Source: Collinsella sp.
GTDB taxonomy: Bacteria; Actinomycetota; Coriobacteriia; Coriobacteriales; Coriobacteriaceae
Direction of reading: 5' to 3'
NCBI GenBank assembly: GCA_019419585.1
Contig: DXZQ01000025.1
Location: forward strand, 1-41,005
DNA: 41,005 nt
The notes under the pieces were generated by a model. That model was not told the DNA's origin. It did no database searches and was given only the letters and a program-made list of their open reading frames with translations. The position numbers were made by a program, and so were the translations under genes. The number at the start of each line of letters is the position of its first letter. Position 1 is the first letter of the stretch. Below are positions 39,749 through 41,005 of the stretch, in pieces.

Positions 39749-40458
39749 TACTGACCCCTCCTCTCGGAGTTACGACGACGAGGACGGGAAGAGCCCTCGA
39801 GTGCAGGGTTGGGAACAGGCTGGCCCGGGAGCTTCTCGCCCAGGTAGATCCAGACCTTCACGCCGCAAGCGCCCATGGTGGTGCTGGCGACAGCCGTGCC
39901 GTAGTCGATCTTGGCACGGAGGGTGTGCAGAGGCACGCGACCCTCGCGGTACCACTCACGACGGCCCATCTCGGCACCGCCGAGACGACCGGAGCACTGG
40001 ATACGGATGCCCTTAGCGCCGGCCTTGCGGGCGGACTGGACAGCCTTGCGCATAGCGCGACGGAAGGCAACGCGGCCCTCGAGCTGCTCGGCGATAGACT
40101 GAGCAACGAGGTTGGCGTCGAGCTCGGGGCGCTTGATCTCAACAACGTCGACGGAGAGCTGGCCCTTGGAGACGCCAGCGACCTTCTCGAGCTCGGTGCG
40201 GAGGGTATCGATCTCGGCACCCTTCTTACCGATGACAACGCCGGGGCGAGCGGTGAGGATGATGACCTTCACCTTGTCGCCAGCGCGCTCGATCTCGACG
40301 CGGGAGACAGCTGCGCGGGAAAGACGCTTCTCGAGGTACTTGCGGATCTCGAGATCGTTACCGAGGGTCTTAGCGTAATCCTTCTCTGCGAACCAGCGGG
40401 AGCGCCAGTTCTCGGTGATGCCAAGACGGAAGCCGGTGGGGTAGACTTTCTGACCCAT
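39748..40458 (-). CDS. rpsC: Small ribosomal subunit protein S3 (uS3)
   Basis: A 236-residue protein starting MGQKVYPTGFRLGI, with the KH domain GVVIGKKGAEIDTLR and the C-terminal RRAMRKAVQSARKAGAKG and SGRLGGAEMGR segments. The tail is basic. It follows rplV by 6 bp. Confidence 0.98.
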   Translation of the reverse strand: MGQKVYPTGFRLGITENWRSRWFAEKDYAKTLGNDLEIRKYLEKRLSRAAVSRVEIERAGDKVKVIILTARPGVVIGKKGAEIDTLRTELEKVAGVSKGQLSVDVVEIKRPELDANLVAQSIAEQLEGRVAFRRAMRKAVQSARKAGAKGIRIQCSGRLGGAEMGRREWYREGRVPLHTLRAKIDYGTAVASTTMGACGVKVWIYLGEKLPGQPVPNPALEGSSRPRRRNSERRGQ

Positions 40459-40464
40459 ACAGCT

Positions 40465-40836
40465 TTACGCCTCCTTTCGAGGAGCAACGACGACGGTGAT
40501 GTGGGAAGTACGCTTCAGAATGCGAGAAGCGGAACCCTTGGCGCGGGGACGGATGCGCTTAAGCGTCGGACCCTCGTCAACATAGGCAGCGGCGACAACC
40601 AGGTTGTCGGCACGCAGACCGTTGTTGTTCTCGGCGTTCGCAACGGCGGAACGGAGAACCTTCTCGACATCCACGGCGACGGCGCGGTCGCAGAAGTGGA
40701 GGATGTCGAAGGCCTGAGCGACAGGCTTGCGGCGGATCAGATCGACCACCAGGCGGGCCTTGCTGGGGGAAACACGCACGTACTTAGCGACGGCGCGAAC
40801 CTCGGTGGCCTCAGTTTCAATAGACTTAGTTGCCAT
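40465..40836 (-). CDS. rplV: Large ribosomal subunit protein L22 (uL22)
   Basis: A 123-residue protein with AVAKYVRVSPSKARLVVDLIR, VANAENNNGL and the tunnel loop GPTLKRIRPRAKGSA. GGGGG upstream of the ATG. It follows rpsS by 14 bp. Confidence 0.98.
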   Translation of the reverse strand: MATKSIETEATEVRAVAKYVRVSPSKARLVVDLIRRKPVAQAFDILHFCDRAVAVDVEKVLRSAVANAENNNGLRADNLVVAAAYVDEGPTLKRIRPRAKGSASRILKRTSHITVVVAPRKEA

Positions 40837-40850
40837 TTACGGTTAACCCC

Positions 40851-41005
40851 CTATTTGGCCTTGTGGCCACGGAACGTACGAGTCGGCGCGAACTCGCCGA
40901 GCTTGTGACCAACCATGGACTCGGTAACATACACGGGCACATGCTTGCGGCCGTCGTGGACGGCGATGGTGTGACCAACCATCTCGGGGAAGATGGTGGA
41001 CGCGC
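40851..41005 (-). CDS. rpsS: Small ribosomal subunit protein S19 (uS19), 5' part outside window
   Basis: The C-terminal 51 codons are present: STIFPEMVGHTIAVHDG then RKHVPVYVTESMVGHKLGEF and TRTFRGHKAK. The remainder lies beyond base 41005, where rplB would be expected next. Confidence 0.95.
   Translation of the reverse strand, partial: ASTIFPEMVGHTIAVHDGRKHVPVYVTESMVGHKLGEFAPTRTFRGHKAK

Overview
The window is about 60% G+C and gene dense. It carries an anaerobic purine/uric acid catabolism locus next to part of the S10-spc ribosomal operon. Protein features (L24 with a zinc ribbon, extended L16, YheO-type PAS/HTH regulators, selenium-linked molybdenum hydroxylase genes) and the intergenic repeats suggest a gut anaerobe of the Coriobacteriia, most like Collinsella. 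The genus is inferred from recalled resemblance; no search was run.

Layout: 1-4039 (minus strand) encodes ygeX, ygeY and ygeW (ygeW is cut by the window edge), divergent from a PAS/HTH regulator at 4317. 5094-6080 is a Pro/Ala-rich protein with one membrane span. 6615-17511 is a defence island: a minus-strand operon of ribbon-helix-helix protein, hsdM (split by an in-frame TAG), hsdS, small membrane protein, TIR-like protein, hsdR and an HsdS-like/HEPN-like protein, divergent from an Abi_C protein. 17709-20585 holds a DEDDh exonuclease, a remnant and an intact copy of a DUF234-type AAA+ ATPase, 48-nt palindromic repeats and a 25-bp perfect inverted repeat. 20859-30232 (minus) is the second purine module, uacT-ssnA-ygfK-polyferredoxin-xdhD, divergent from a paralogous PAS/HTH regulator at 30585. 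31366-35291 carries ridA, a U32 peptidase-like protein and an RluA-type pseudouridine synthase. 35292-35671 is an array of six 16-nt arms in alternating orientation. 35688-37517 is a Gfo/Idh/MocA oxidoreductase with a DeoR regulator. 37947-41005 is rpsS-rplV-rpsC-rplP-rpmC-rpsQ-rplN-rplX, closed by a terminator directly after rplX.

How the genes fit together: UacT imports urate or xanthine. XdhD (with the polyferredoxin and the flavoprotein YgfK handling electrons) and the amidohydrolase SsnA act on the purine. YgeY, YgeW and YgeX process ring-opened products, and YgeX releases ammonia through an aminoacrylate-type intermediate that nearby RidA could hydrolyse. The two modules each carry their own PAS/HTH regulator and are separated by about 15 kb that includes the defence island.

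The least explained items are the TIR/membrane-protein pair and HEPN-like fusion inside a type I restriction operon, the amber-split hsdM, the alternating 16-nt array, and the palindrome-rich surroundings of the ATPase gene.
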